From Strobilurus pachycystidiatus (taxonomy: Eukaryota; Basidiomycota; Agaricomycetes; Agaricales; Physalacriaceae): a stretch of DNA of 64,000 nt. The stretch's first letter is position 1, and each line of letters begins with the position of its first letter. The notes beneath the pieces are model-generated. The model had not been told where the DNA came from, did no database searches, and was given only the letters and a program-made list of their open reading frames with translations. The stretch spans positions 1-64,000 of the forward strand of contig JAHLMK010000007.1 in assembly GCA_019915135.1 (NCBI GenBank). Direction: 5' to 3'. Below are positions 10,901 through 20,576 of this stretch, one piece after another. A program made the translations under genes and the position numbers.

Positions 10901-12000
10901 AGCGCGCTCGAGCGCATGAAGGAGGTCTGAGCCTGGGTTTTTGTAGTGATGGAACAAGTCGGCCAACTGAGGGGGTCATTATGTCCTGGTATATGGATGG
11001 CAGTGGAACATACCTGCAGCATGGCCAGTGACGACATTTGCCTCAGCTTCTTGACGACAGGTGTGAAGAGGAAGATGGGGGAAATGGCGAGGAAATGGTA
11101 AAAGTCGGGAAAGTGGCCATAAGAGCTGGCGTGTTCACTTTCGAGGTCCCCTAGAACTGGGTGCGCGCCCTTTTCACCCAACCTACGATGGTTGATTCAA
11201 CGGTGGGACGGTCATGAATTATTGATGGGACGTACGACGCCAAACTCTCAACAGGAATCAAATCGGGTGTCTGAGAGATTGCCATGAGTGGGTGGTAGAA
11301 GCGCAACATGAGAATCAATTTACGAGTTGTGCTCTCAGTAGATCAGCAAAAATGGTTACTCGAAGGAGGAATGTGGAGGAATGCAAAGCAGAGAGGGAGA
11401 TCTGATAGGCGTTAGTAATAGCAGCGAGACCGAGATCTGAACAGGAATCAGGTGCTTCCGCGAACGGGGCGGGTTCGCTTGCAACAAAGTGCTTGAGGGA
11501 GGCAGAGTGCTGTCGGAATGCTTTGAGGGTTTTAGGAATGTCTCCGAGCGCACCAAACATGTCGCGCGCGTGTTTCAGTGTGGGGATTTGGAAGGCCGGT
11601 TTTTTCCGTTCCGCTGAAAGGAAAGGTGGGCGGGTTAAGACACACTGCTCTGCGAGACGAACAACGTGGGCACGGTACAAGGTCGACTGCATAGCTTTGG
11701 CGACAGGATGCTTTGCGCGGGAGCTTATGGCGTGGAGGGTCAACTCGCGATGTTCGCCCGTATCTGAGGTGAGCTGTGGGAAGGTGGCGAGGTAGCGCGC
11801 GCTATGGGAAAACGCTGACACCGCGGCCTGTGGCTGTTGAGGTATCGGACGAAGATGTTGCTTACGGGGCGACGCACCTCGCGAAACGCTTCCTCTTTGG
11901 TGGCAGCATCGGTGATTTCACTGTGAATGCGATGGAGATTCAGCGCAACGAAGAAGGGGGTGTTATCGAGACGGGCGCGGACAATGAGTTGGTCAGTCAT
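7936..12000 (-). CDS. JmjC-domain protein A (about 1226 aa)
   Basis: Proposed exons: 12000-11878, 11827-11324, 11270-11236, 11182-11014, 10966-10166, 10103-9457, 9403-9083, 9016-7936. All phases agree, giving 1226 residues. Layout: an N-terminal helical region (about 1-350) shared with protein B; a Pro/Ser-rich disordered linker containing a basic stretch KTKSKRKAP; a JmjC domain at about 690-890; a long C-terminal helical part; and a basic tail (RRSTRKRRNPD, then QKRGRH) that looks like a nuclear signal. The JmjC iron ligands are visible: H804 and D806 in SDTDLHHDASG, then H875 in MPPGTEHYVLN. The phase-2 intron 9017-9082 splits the GDVV-VMPPG strand. JmjC enzymes are Fe(II)/2-oxoglutarate oxygenases, many of them histone or protein demethylases or hydroxylases; the substrate here is unknown. 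The start lies 63 bp below the stop of protein B on the same strand. GTGCGT, GTACGT and GTAAGC donors and CAG/TAG acceptors support the introns. Confidence 0.85.
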
Positions 12001-12063
12001 GGCTGCAGGATGGAATGTGCATTGGTGACGTAATATTGATTTGTAAAACTAACCAGCCTACGT

Positions 12064-15000
12064 CTACCGGTGCTCCAGCTCCAATTGAATCAGCCTCCCC
12101 TGCTTGTCCTTTCCTTCTCCGGGCACCACGAAGAAACGATGTGAACCTGCGTTGCGCGACTTGCGATCGCATTGATTGAGGGTGGGCGGGGGGTTGGGCT
12201 GCAGGTCCAGGGCGGGAGCGATGGTTCCTGCCCAGTACTGGGACAGGAGCTGGCGTAATGCGGGTCGTTGTTCCCGGGACGCTTTGTGCGAGAGATAACA
12301 TGCAAAGGCCTCCCAGTAGTGTCTCGCAAATGTGTCCAAAAATGACCTGACATGTTTCGGCGGCTGGAGCTGATCCTGGAGGGGGGTAGGGGATAGCATG
12401 CAGGTTGTTTCATCGTACGTTTGCGACACTACGTGGTAAAATCGATGAAGTTTTGCGACGTACAGTCGGAAATGAGCGAGAGCGACGTCACGCTCAACCT
12501 TGAAGGAATCGCACGATTCCTTATCCAGCAGGAAGGGAGTGGAGAGGAGGCCTAGAGCGCCTATGCTGGCATTCTGGAGTGTCACGAAATCAGGCGTGCA
12601 GGGCGGTTGTTCTGGCAGATGGCTTCGGTTGGTGAACGATGATTGGGTTGATCGAGGACGAACCAGTCATGTATTGCCAACAACTGTGCAAGATTCCACG
12701 GGCATGCAATGCCCATGCGAATTTTTCTTCCTGTCTCCATATGCATGCCAAATGGATGAGGGCGGGAACGGTAATGGGATAGATCATCTCGTGATGGGCA
12801 TGGGTCTTGCGGATGATGGTGTGTTTGAGGGCCACGATGTGAGTGCTGCTGAAGGGATGGATGACACTGTGAGGGTATGGTGAGGGATTGGAGGGAGGGA
12901 GGTTGGAAGCACGTACAGTTCGTCACCAGCAGTCATGCGAAATAATACTGTCTCGTTGACTTCTCGGCCATCGTCAAACAAACAGCAGTAGTCGAGGGTT
13001 GTGTTGTTTGTCCAAGAGACACGGATGATGATTTCCCCTTGGAGAATTTGAAGTATGAGAGGCGAAGCATAATCGACATGGAACTTGTCATAGACCATGC
13101 CGCGCGACAACATGGCATACGAGTAGCCTCGGTGCCAATCAACGAGGGTGGATTGACATTCCGGCGGAAGCTGGTCGGTGGTACGATTGATGTAGTCGTC
13201 GCCGGCGCAAAGCAAGCTATTCAATGATCAGATCTGGCGGCGGCGGGGGGTGGGTGTGGTTACCTTGTGAGCGGCGTGGCTTCAACTTGCTGATGGTGGA
13301 TAACAGGTATGGAATCCAAGTGGAAGAACACGGTGAGCGGTTTGGGCTGCCGAATGGCAGCGCATGCTTGCTGGGGTGTGAGGTCGGGGTGTGGGTTTCG
13401 AGGGGTGTCTGGGAAGGACGTGTGAGTCGTGAACCAAATGCAAACAGTAAATGGTCACACATTTGGTGGGAGTCGGTTCGTCGGGTCGTACATGATTGAG
13501 GAATGTCAATGGGCTGAACGACGGTTGCTCGCGGGCTTTCAAGTGAACTACAGGTTTGGTGTATAACAAATCAAATTGCGCGGGTGATTTCCACTTTGCC
13601 CACGCCCGCGTTGATATAGTGAGGGTGTCAGTGGGCTGTTTTACCGCGCCATAGGATTTGCACACGGAGAGGAGGTTCCTTGACTGCGTGCAACGTGAGA
13701 AATAGGGATTCAAGGAGGGGGGGAGGCCGTGACTCTCACCGTGGAGTGATGGACTGTGAGCTTCACGGTTTCAGGACGCTTGGGTTTCTCTGGGGACGGG
13801 GTTGTGGGGGGTAGTGGAATGTGGATCACGCAGTTCGGCGGCTGCGCAATTATTGAATGGGTCAGTGCGGAGTATGTCAAGAGAGAGAAGAGGCGTGCGT
13901 ACATTGCCTGTTAAAAGAAACTGAGGGGTATCAGATCCAACTTTCATCACCAAAGTTGTCCTGACGCGGTCGAGAGGAGCGGCAGGTTGGATGATGCGCA
14001 TCGGGAAAAAAGGGGCTGAATCAACCCGTGCAGCCTTTGCGACGCGCGGGTCAGATTGCGATGGCGAGTTTTCTGCGGGTCTTGGTCTCTTTTTTGTTGC
14101 CGTGTTGGATGAGGGGCGGTCCGTGGGCTGGACCGTGCGATTCCCGCCTTCTTGCTGGTCGACGGCCGCGGGGATGTTGCTGTTGGACGGATTGGGGGTA
14201 GGGGGAAGCTGGCGCGGGATGCGCCCTTGTGCTTTGGCTCGAGGCAGGACACCTGCAGATGCCCGATTATCGTGACTGCGGGTTGCTCTGCAAGTAGGAG
14301 GATCGATTGGTGTTGTAGCTGCCGGGATCGATCGCGTGCTGCTAAGTGTCGTGGGCGAGGTCGAGGAAATTGGCGGAGGAGGAGGGGAGTGTTCACGGGG
14401 ACTCAAACGACCCGGAAGGCGATCGGAATTTTGAGTCGCACCTGGCACTTCCCTGACCGATAGTGTCTTGTTCGGAGTCTGGGGTGGGGTAATGGGCTGT
14501 GGAGGGGCGGTAGCAGTGGCGCTTACAAGACGGATGTCGGGTCTGGTGAGTGTAGGACTGGACGAATGTGCCGGTGTGCGTGCGGGTAGCCCGGACGCTA
14601 GCTGCGCAGGCCCACGCCCACCACTTGGTGGTGTAGGGGCCTGTTCGGAGAGGGGCGTCGGTGGTGGTGTGCGAGGCTGTGGGGCCATCTGTGCGTGGGT
14701 GGGCGAGTTCTGGGGAGGGAGCGCCACCCCACGGTCATTTCCCGTCTCGCTGGGCGGTGGTGGGGGGAAGATATCGGAAATGACGGTCGCAAACCACTTT
14801 TTCCACGCTGATGTATCCTCACGCTTGAGCGCGTTTTCAATTTCCAGGGTGAGCTGGGTGATGGCATCCATGACGGGCGCGTGTTCCACGGCAATGCTGT
14901 TGATGCACGACCAACATGCCAACTCCAATGACTGGAAAGTTGCGCAGGAAGGAGACGACTTTTTCCGGCGATATCTGTTGCCAGCCTGGCGGTGCTTGGT

Positions 15001-15942
15001 TGAGAGACTACGTGTTATGCACCCGGATGAAGCGCACCTGCAGAACAGCAGTTTGACCGCAGTCGCGCAACTTTTGAGGCGTTCGATGAAGGAAGAAGAT
15101 GGGGGACATCGTCGTGAACAATAGCCAGTCGATGTTGTTTTTGCCGAAGGTGTGTTCGTGGTATTCCTTGGCCGCCTCACTACGGACCAAACGGGAGATC
15201 AGCGATGTTGTCAATGCAGTGGAGATTGCCTACTCAAGCTGATTCAGAGACATGACTTCGTCGGTCTGGGGGGGGGGGGGGAAGTCAATGGGAGGAATGA
15301 AATAGGGGCCTTTGTCGACATACGGTGATGTGGCGAAGGTGGTCCGCCAGTAGCGTGGCTTTAAAAATGAAATATCCTTGTTCGGTGCTGCGCCGGCCTT
15401 GCAGATACCCGTCCAAAATTGTTCCCGAATTGGTAGAAGGCGAGGAGTGAAGGGTCGTTTTGGCAGCGGTGAACATGACCGTAAACTTGGTCGCGAAGGC
15501 AGGTAAGTCCTTGAGTTTCTGCCACAGTAATGCGATCTGCGTGCTAGTGGGTCCGCTCACTGCGAGTTCTTCCGTACAGGGTTGGGAACAAGTATCCGGG
15601 GCCATCTCCTGCTGGTAAAGGTACATGATGAGGGATCCGCGCACGACCAGTTCCGCGAGAGCGTCCCGCAAGGGCCCCTTGTAGTTTTGTCGTTGGTGGA
15701 GGCTTTCGGTTTCCAGCTTGAGCATTGGATTCTGGCGGAGGTGGCGAACAAAGGACGCAAATTGCGCTTCGTGATTCTGTGACGGATGAGGGTACACTTA
15801 TCCAGCGTGGGGCACACAGTACCTTGTGCGCTTCCAATAGTAGCAGATGTTGTGCCGGCGCGGCTTGCTGCAACGCAAGGGTGTGCGCGAGGCCTTGGAA
15901 AAATGGGAGCGTGTACAAGTCTTGCAATTGGGCGGAGGCCAT
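12064..15942 (-). CDS. JmjC-domain protein B (about 1112 aa), paralogue of A
   Basis: Proposed exons: 15942-15823, 15776-15324, 15265-15234, 15179-15038, 14985-13903, 13841-13740, 13683-13435, 13370-13264, 13216-12917, 12866-12664, 12611-12064. All phases agree, giving 1112 residues. The weakest junctions are 13371-13434 and 12612-12663, which use GTTC donors. The first five exons mirror protein A in order, length and phase (for example LYTLPFFQGL versus LDNTPFFVAL in exon 1, and MSPIFFLHRTPQKL versus ISPIFLFTPVVKKL in exon 4). The linker is long and Pro/Thr-rich with a basic patch TKKRPRPAENSP. The JmjC ligands are H809 and D811 in KFHVDYASP and H872 in FSSTHIVALK, with an intron in the same phase just after GDEL as in protein A. 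Overall identity to A is low, so the duplication is old or the family evolves fast. The intron 15266-15323 carries a 14-base C run beside its acceptor. A histone- or protein-modifying oxygenase is likely; the substrate is unknown. Confidence 0.8.
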
Positions 15943-16401
15943 TGGGTTGTGGATGGATGGAGGAGGTTCCAGAAGCTGATAGGTGGTGCTTACTTATGTT
16001 TGGCGCATTGCCGCCACAGGACACGTGATGAAGAGGGGTACTGTTTGAAAAGCTCACATTATGCACGAGTAAAACAACATGTCTGCGTGATATAAAAACA
16101 GGGTGGGTGGCGCGGCGACTGTGGCACGTCTTTCATGCGGCTTCGCCGTGACGTTGTGACGGAGACGATGTAGCCGCCGTACCTCAGACGGCCTGAAAAG
16201 TGAGTGGGTGTGACATTGTGACTTGCCTCGTCGTGGGGGAGTGTGGGGTGTTGCTTGCCCGGCCGATAGAGTGTGGAAGTGTGACGGTGTGACTTGCTTT
16301 TCCCTGTCTGACCGCCATTGATGGGGGAGGAGATGAATTCCGCTGTGTGGTGAGTCGAAATCCCTGGCTCCCCGCCTCAAAGCCGAAATAATGGTCGCAG
16401 T
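15943..16401. promoter_or_regulatory. Divergent intergenic region between JmjC B and the F-box gene
   Basis: 459 bp separate the starts of two divergently transcribed genes, so both promoters should be here. A TATAAAAA stretch lies at 16091-16098. The motif TGTGAC followed by GTGTGAC-like steps recurs between 16140 and 16290. No other coding signal was found. Confidence 0.4.
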
Positions 16402-17624
16402 ATGCCAAAAGAGACCCTGGATGAAATCTTGGAGCTCGCGTGCAAAGGGGGTGCCAGAAGGGATAATTTGGCAACCAGCTATGCATGCTCGCAAGTTTGT
16501 TGGGCCTTTGTTCCAAAAGCGAGGGAGGGGTTGTTCGAGACAACTTGTCTTGCTCTGGCGGACAAAAAAAGGGAGGCCGTGAGTTGCGGAGAGAAAGCGA
16601 TTCCGGTCAAAAAGCTGAGGGCGTTGTGGGAGAGTGACTTGTCAGTCCGGGGTGCACTGAGGCACTTGGTGGTTGGGAGTCCCGCAGTGATGGACAGTGA
16701 GCATATGGACTGGGTTTGGGCGAACATGGACAAATGTCCGAAGCTTGTCCAACTCACGTTCTGGAAGGTGACAGTTGCCCAATTGGAGAGGGTGCACGAT
16801 CCGGTAGGAGGGGTCGAGCAAGTGACGTGGTTTGGACGGGGGTTTCCATGTCTTGTGTTGGAGGAGCTGCTGCGCTTGGCCCCAGCATGCAGGGTGCTTT
16901 GCATGGTCGGCGGGTCTACCTTTGAGTACGGGCGGGGCGCCGAACCTCTACGGGTGCCTGCCTTGGAATTTTCGAGTTGTTCGGGCTTGGTTGGTGCTGA
17001 CGGCGGCTTCACTGCAGAGAGACTAGAGGTGAAATGTGGAGATTGGGACCTGGAAGACGTTCACAATGCGATAGGGTGTGTGAGCGGGGTTACTTGCCTC
17101 AAGCTGGATCTATCAGGTAGGACTAAACCCGTTACTCGTCATGTTGAATCTTACTCCGTACAGCCCCTTATGCGTCTGTTCAACGAGGATTTTTGGACTT
17201 CGGCGGCTTGCATAGATCTTTGAGCGCTTTGTTCATCCGGTTCAGGATGGATGAGAGTGGGGATACTGTGGGCGCATGTCTTCTTTCGGCAGCAGAATAC
17301 TCGCCCTTAGCGGAACTGCATTTGGATGTGTTTGGCCCGAGCTTCTCCTGCACGAGTGGCCGGCAGTCTAACACGTTTGGTGAAAGGGACATTGTTACGG
17401 GGGTGGGGAGTGCGTTACGCAATGGATGTTTGGCATATATCCGGGCGCATTTGTATGCTTGGCCGATGCCTCTGGATGCGAGGGGCAGAGAGCTGGAGGT
17501 AAAGTGCTATGAGTCGAGGGAGATATGGTGGAGATCTGTTTGGGATGCCAGTGGAGTCTACGATCTGACCACACACCAGTGTAACAACGACGTAGAGTGT
17601 ATTTCGCACTGGGAGTGGCCGTAA
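16402..17624 (+). CDS. F-box protein (about 391 aa)
   Basis: Two exons, 16402-17116 and 17164-17624, are joined across a 47-nt intron (GTAGGA donor, TACAG acceptor) in phase 1, giving 391 residues. The N-terminus begins MPKETLDEILELAC and continues with SYACSQVCWAFVPKAREGLF, which follows the F-box pattern of agaricomycete proteins (LPxEiLdeIl, then vcraf.plar..Lf). The rest consists of alternating short hydrophobic strands and helices such as LVQLTFWKVTV and LEELLRLAPACRVL, resembling the irregular leucine-rich C-terminal half of these proteins. F-box proteins dock substrates to SCF ubiquitin ligases through Skp1; the substrate here is unknown. It is divergent from JmjC B and upstream of P copy 2. 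The start ATG at 16402 is the first that includes the whole F-box. The assignment rests on the first 45 residues. Confidence 0.75.
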
Positions 17625-18262
17625 TAGATTGGACGTGGTCGTCGTTGGTTCGAATGCGAAGCGGTCATGTGACTTTGTAGGAATCAAAGGATGTCACGTG
17701 ATGGGGTCACCTCGCCCCTCCTCTTGCTAGAAGAAGAAAGATTAGGTTTCTTCGCAAGTACTCATGGGTGTGACCCCGTGGCGTAGTAAAGTGCCTTGTC
17801 ATTGCAAAAAAAGCTCTCAGGACCTGAGAGCTTATGATGCCGTGTGAGAGGTCGATCGGATATGCGGATGTAGCGTGTATTGGCTGCTCAGCCGACTCGT
17901 GTGCCCTTATGGGGTGCATTACAGGGTATTCCCATCCTTGTGTGTGCGCATCTAAGGCCTCATGGACCTTGTGTAAGCATGTGCGACATGATTGAACTTA
18001 TGACGGACCAACCTTTTTGCGGATGGTGGCGATAGTGTTTGAAGCGGAGGTAAATAAGTGGCCGTTGTCAATGCAGGGGGTATATAAATTCTTCGCTGCC
18101 TAGATGTGACTCATGCATCGCGGGGTCAGAAATTCTCGCGCGATTGTGACGCCTTCGCCAGTAGCATTGTCTTGATCAGTGACATTGCACTTTTGTATTT
18201 GGTTTTCCGCACCGTCATCAGGCCATGCCAATTGAAAAAGACTACGCAGACAGTGGAGCAAT
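17625..18262. promoter_or_regulatory. Intergenic region with hairpin and TATA element upstream of P copy 2
   Basis: A perfect inverted repeat AAGCTCTCAG / CTGAGAGCTT with a GAC loop lies at 17811-17833, preceded by an A6 run. It may be a 3'-end or transcript hairpin. A palindromic TCACGTGA is at 17694-17701. TATATAAA at 18081-18088 is a good TATA candidate for P copy 2, whose ATG is 175 bp downstream. No gene was found in this stretch. Confidence 0.45.
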
Positions 18263-20475
18263 ATGGGAAGGGACAGTTCCAGTGGTCAGTCAGGTATGCG
18301 GTTGGCCTGAACCATGTAAAAAAACTGACTGAGCGTGGTACAGGGCGTGTTGCAGACAAAACATATCCTCCCCCCGGCGAGGCGATCAGAGCAAATAGTG
18401 GTGTATCCGGGTGGGGAAGGCAAGGAAACGTATGCTCCGTCGGAAGAGGGCAATGAGGCTAAGGTTATTGCGCCAGAGGTCAGTCTATCTCATTGAGGAC
18501 AGGAACCGCTGTGATGGATCCAACAAGGTCCCACCCGACGAAGACATGGGGTTGAGGAATGACCGCAAAATTGCATCGGAGGGCAAAAGTAAAGTGGGTG
18601 TCGACGCGGATAACGAACCATAATGTTTGACGCTTTCTTGGCAGAGTGTATGGCACAATCTGGGACTTATGGCAAGGACGTCGAAAAACTTGCATGACTG
18701 GAAGGCCGCCCTCAGAGATCACCCAGACTGGAACGACATGATATCGAAAAGCTGCACGCTCCAAAACTTCGCTGTGATGAAGGCATTAGCTGAATTGGGG
18801 GACTACGAAGTCTGGGCGGAAACCCTCGCCCGAGAAGAGGAAGCTTGGCTGGTAAGACTGGACGGCGCAGAATCTGTTCATGGGTTGCTCGTGGACATCT
18901 TGTCGTTGATGCGCCAAATGCTGGCGGACGTATGGGGGAAGGTCGACAACGGGAACTATCATGATTGCTCAAAGGTGCGGGCATGGCGCGCCTTGCAGAG
19001 CTTTATGGAAGGAGAAATACGGTTGGAGGCGGGAACGAGAGTGGGCCGACCGAACAGCGTCTTTGGCAATGAATGGAGGCTGAGGATGAAACCAGTCTAC
19101 GAAAGGGCCTGTATGTTACCTGACATACAGGCTGACAAGCGTTTGACTCAGTGGTTGAAAAGGTACGCTGAAGAGGACTGGGTGCCTGTGATAAGCGGGG
19201 TGCCGCTTGACGCCTCGTGTTTTGTGCCCGTGCCTCATCTCTTCCGGGTTCTACTCGGATGGTCACCTTTGGCGAAGACGGATGGTGCCAATGTCTGGAC
19301 AACATTGGTACGTGACGCTGCCAACAGACAGAGCGTAAAACTAACGATTCGAAACGAAAAAAAAAAAAAAAAAAAAGATCGCCGGCCACATGCACTGGCA
19401 GGGTATGGGCGAAGTTGACTTGCCCGCTAGTTGGTTCCGCGCGCGTAGCTCCAAGAGGCGTGCAAGCGAAGTTGGAGGGGGCTTGGGACTGGTGTTGGTG
19501 AAGCATCTGCATGGTGCCTACGAGCTGGGCCAACAGTACGTTCAAAGTCGCGTACACGATACAGCGGAGCTCCTAGGCGCCTGGAGGAGTAGACAGCGCC
19601 TTGCGGCTTTGCTCGACGTGGACACGGAGACATTAGAGGCCATGTGTGAAGCAATGTTGCCGTCAATGGAGCACCGCGGTGAGTGTGGGGTTGCCCGTCA
19701 TGTGGTGGCCACTGACATGAACACAGATGGGGACGAGCCAAGCGAGCGCCCGGATGACATCGGACCCGCTGCTTGGCAGGTGGTGCAACTGGCTTTGGCG
19801 GCGTACAGGGAGTGCCCGCGGTATGGCAAGCAGCGCGCGGAAACTGGGATGGTTTTGAAGCTGTTATTCTTGGCGCACTTGCACACCACATTGGTCGTGC
19901 CCATGTGTCAAATGTTTCCAATGGTAGGCCATATGGTGCGAGACATCCACAGAGTCGCCACGTTGGGGGAAGGGGTCGAATGTAACGCCTGGTACGAGAT
20001 AAAGTGGCAAACGGACAAGCCCACGTCCCCACTAAGCTGGTGGAGGCAGTGGCAGGACATAGAGAGGGATATAGCGGCTGTTTCGATTGTGAAACATCAT
20101 GTTGACTATATCGTTTGGTTGCAGCGACGTCTGGGTAACGGCGTGTTGCACGATTGGAATGGAAGCGGGTTCATCATAGATGATTGGACGTTGGAAAGGA
20201 CGAAGGAGCTCTGTCTGGTAAGCGGTTGACTGCCCGCAACAAAGGGCTAACTGTTCTTCTAGTTGCAACTGGTTACGTGTGTAAGGCATGCGGCGATGAA
20301 GGAGGGAATCACGGGTGATGTCGCCGCGTATGGTGTGAAAGAGGTGGAGGGGTGGCTGGAGTCTCGAAGGTTAAGTGTCAGATGGCCTCGTGTTGGAACA
20401 GAGGAAGCGTGGTTACAGTACTTGGACGGCGTCAAAGCGAGGGCAAGTAGTGGGCAGGAGTTGGATGGAGTGTAA
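18263..20475 (+). CDS. P-family protein, copy 2 (unrecognised, about 625 aa)
   Basis: Proposed exons: 18263-18293, 18344-18429, 18477-18593, 18645-19307, 19402-19678, 19727-20217, 20263-20475. All phases agree, giving 625 residues. Exons 4 to 7 match copies 1 and 3 in position and phase. Shared blocks: CFVPVPHLFRVLL, LHGAYELGQQYV, LALAAYRECP, LLFLAHLHTTLVVPMC and, in the last exon, KEVEGWLESRRLSVRWP. The first three exons are short, polar and poorly conserved, so the exact start is the least certain part. The 94-nt intron 19308-19401 contains a 20-base A run (19357-19376), longer than its counterparts in the sister genes. The 48-nt intron 19679-19726 is a multiple of three and open, so it could be retained without breaking the frame. 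No known domain recognised. Its stop is only 101 bp before the start of copy 3. Confidence 0.7.
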
Positions 20476-20576
20476 TTGGTACCATCACGTGTCTAGTGAT
20501 TTGCCTGGCAACTGTGTGTTCCCACGTTATACGGCACTGCTTGTCCCCAGTACCACTTGCAGGCCCCAAACCAAAA

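Noticed and set aside
12001..12063. JmjC B and JmjC A as one fused gene through an intron across the 63-bp gap
   Set aside because: The available donor (GTAGAC) and acceptor (CCTGCAG) give a phase that meets a stop at once, and protein A has its own N-terminus matching that of protein B.
19357..19376. Poly(A) tail of a retrocopy
   Set aside because: The A run is inside an intron of P copy 2 whose position matches the sister genes; the gene has all its introns, so it is not a retrocopy.
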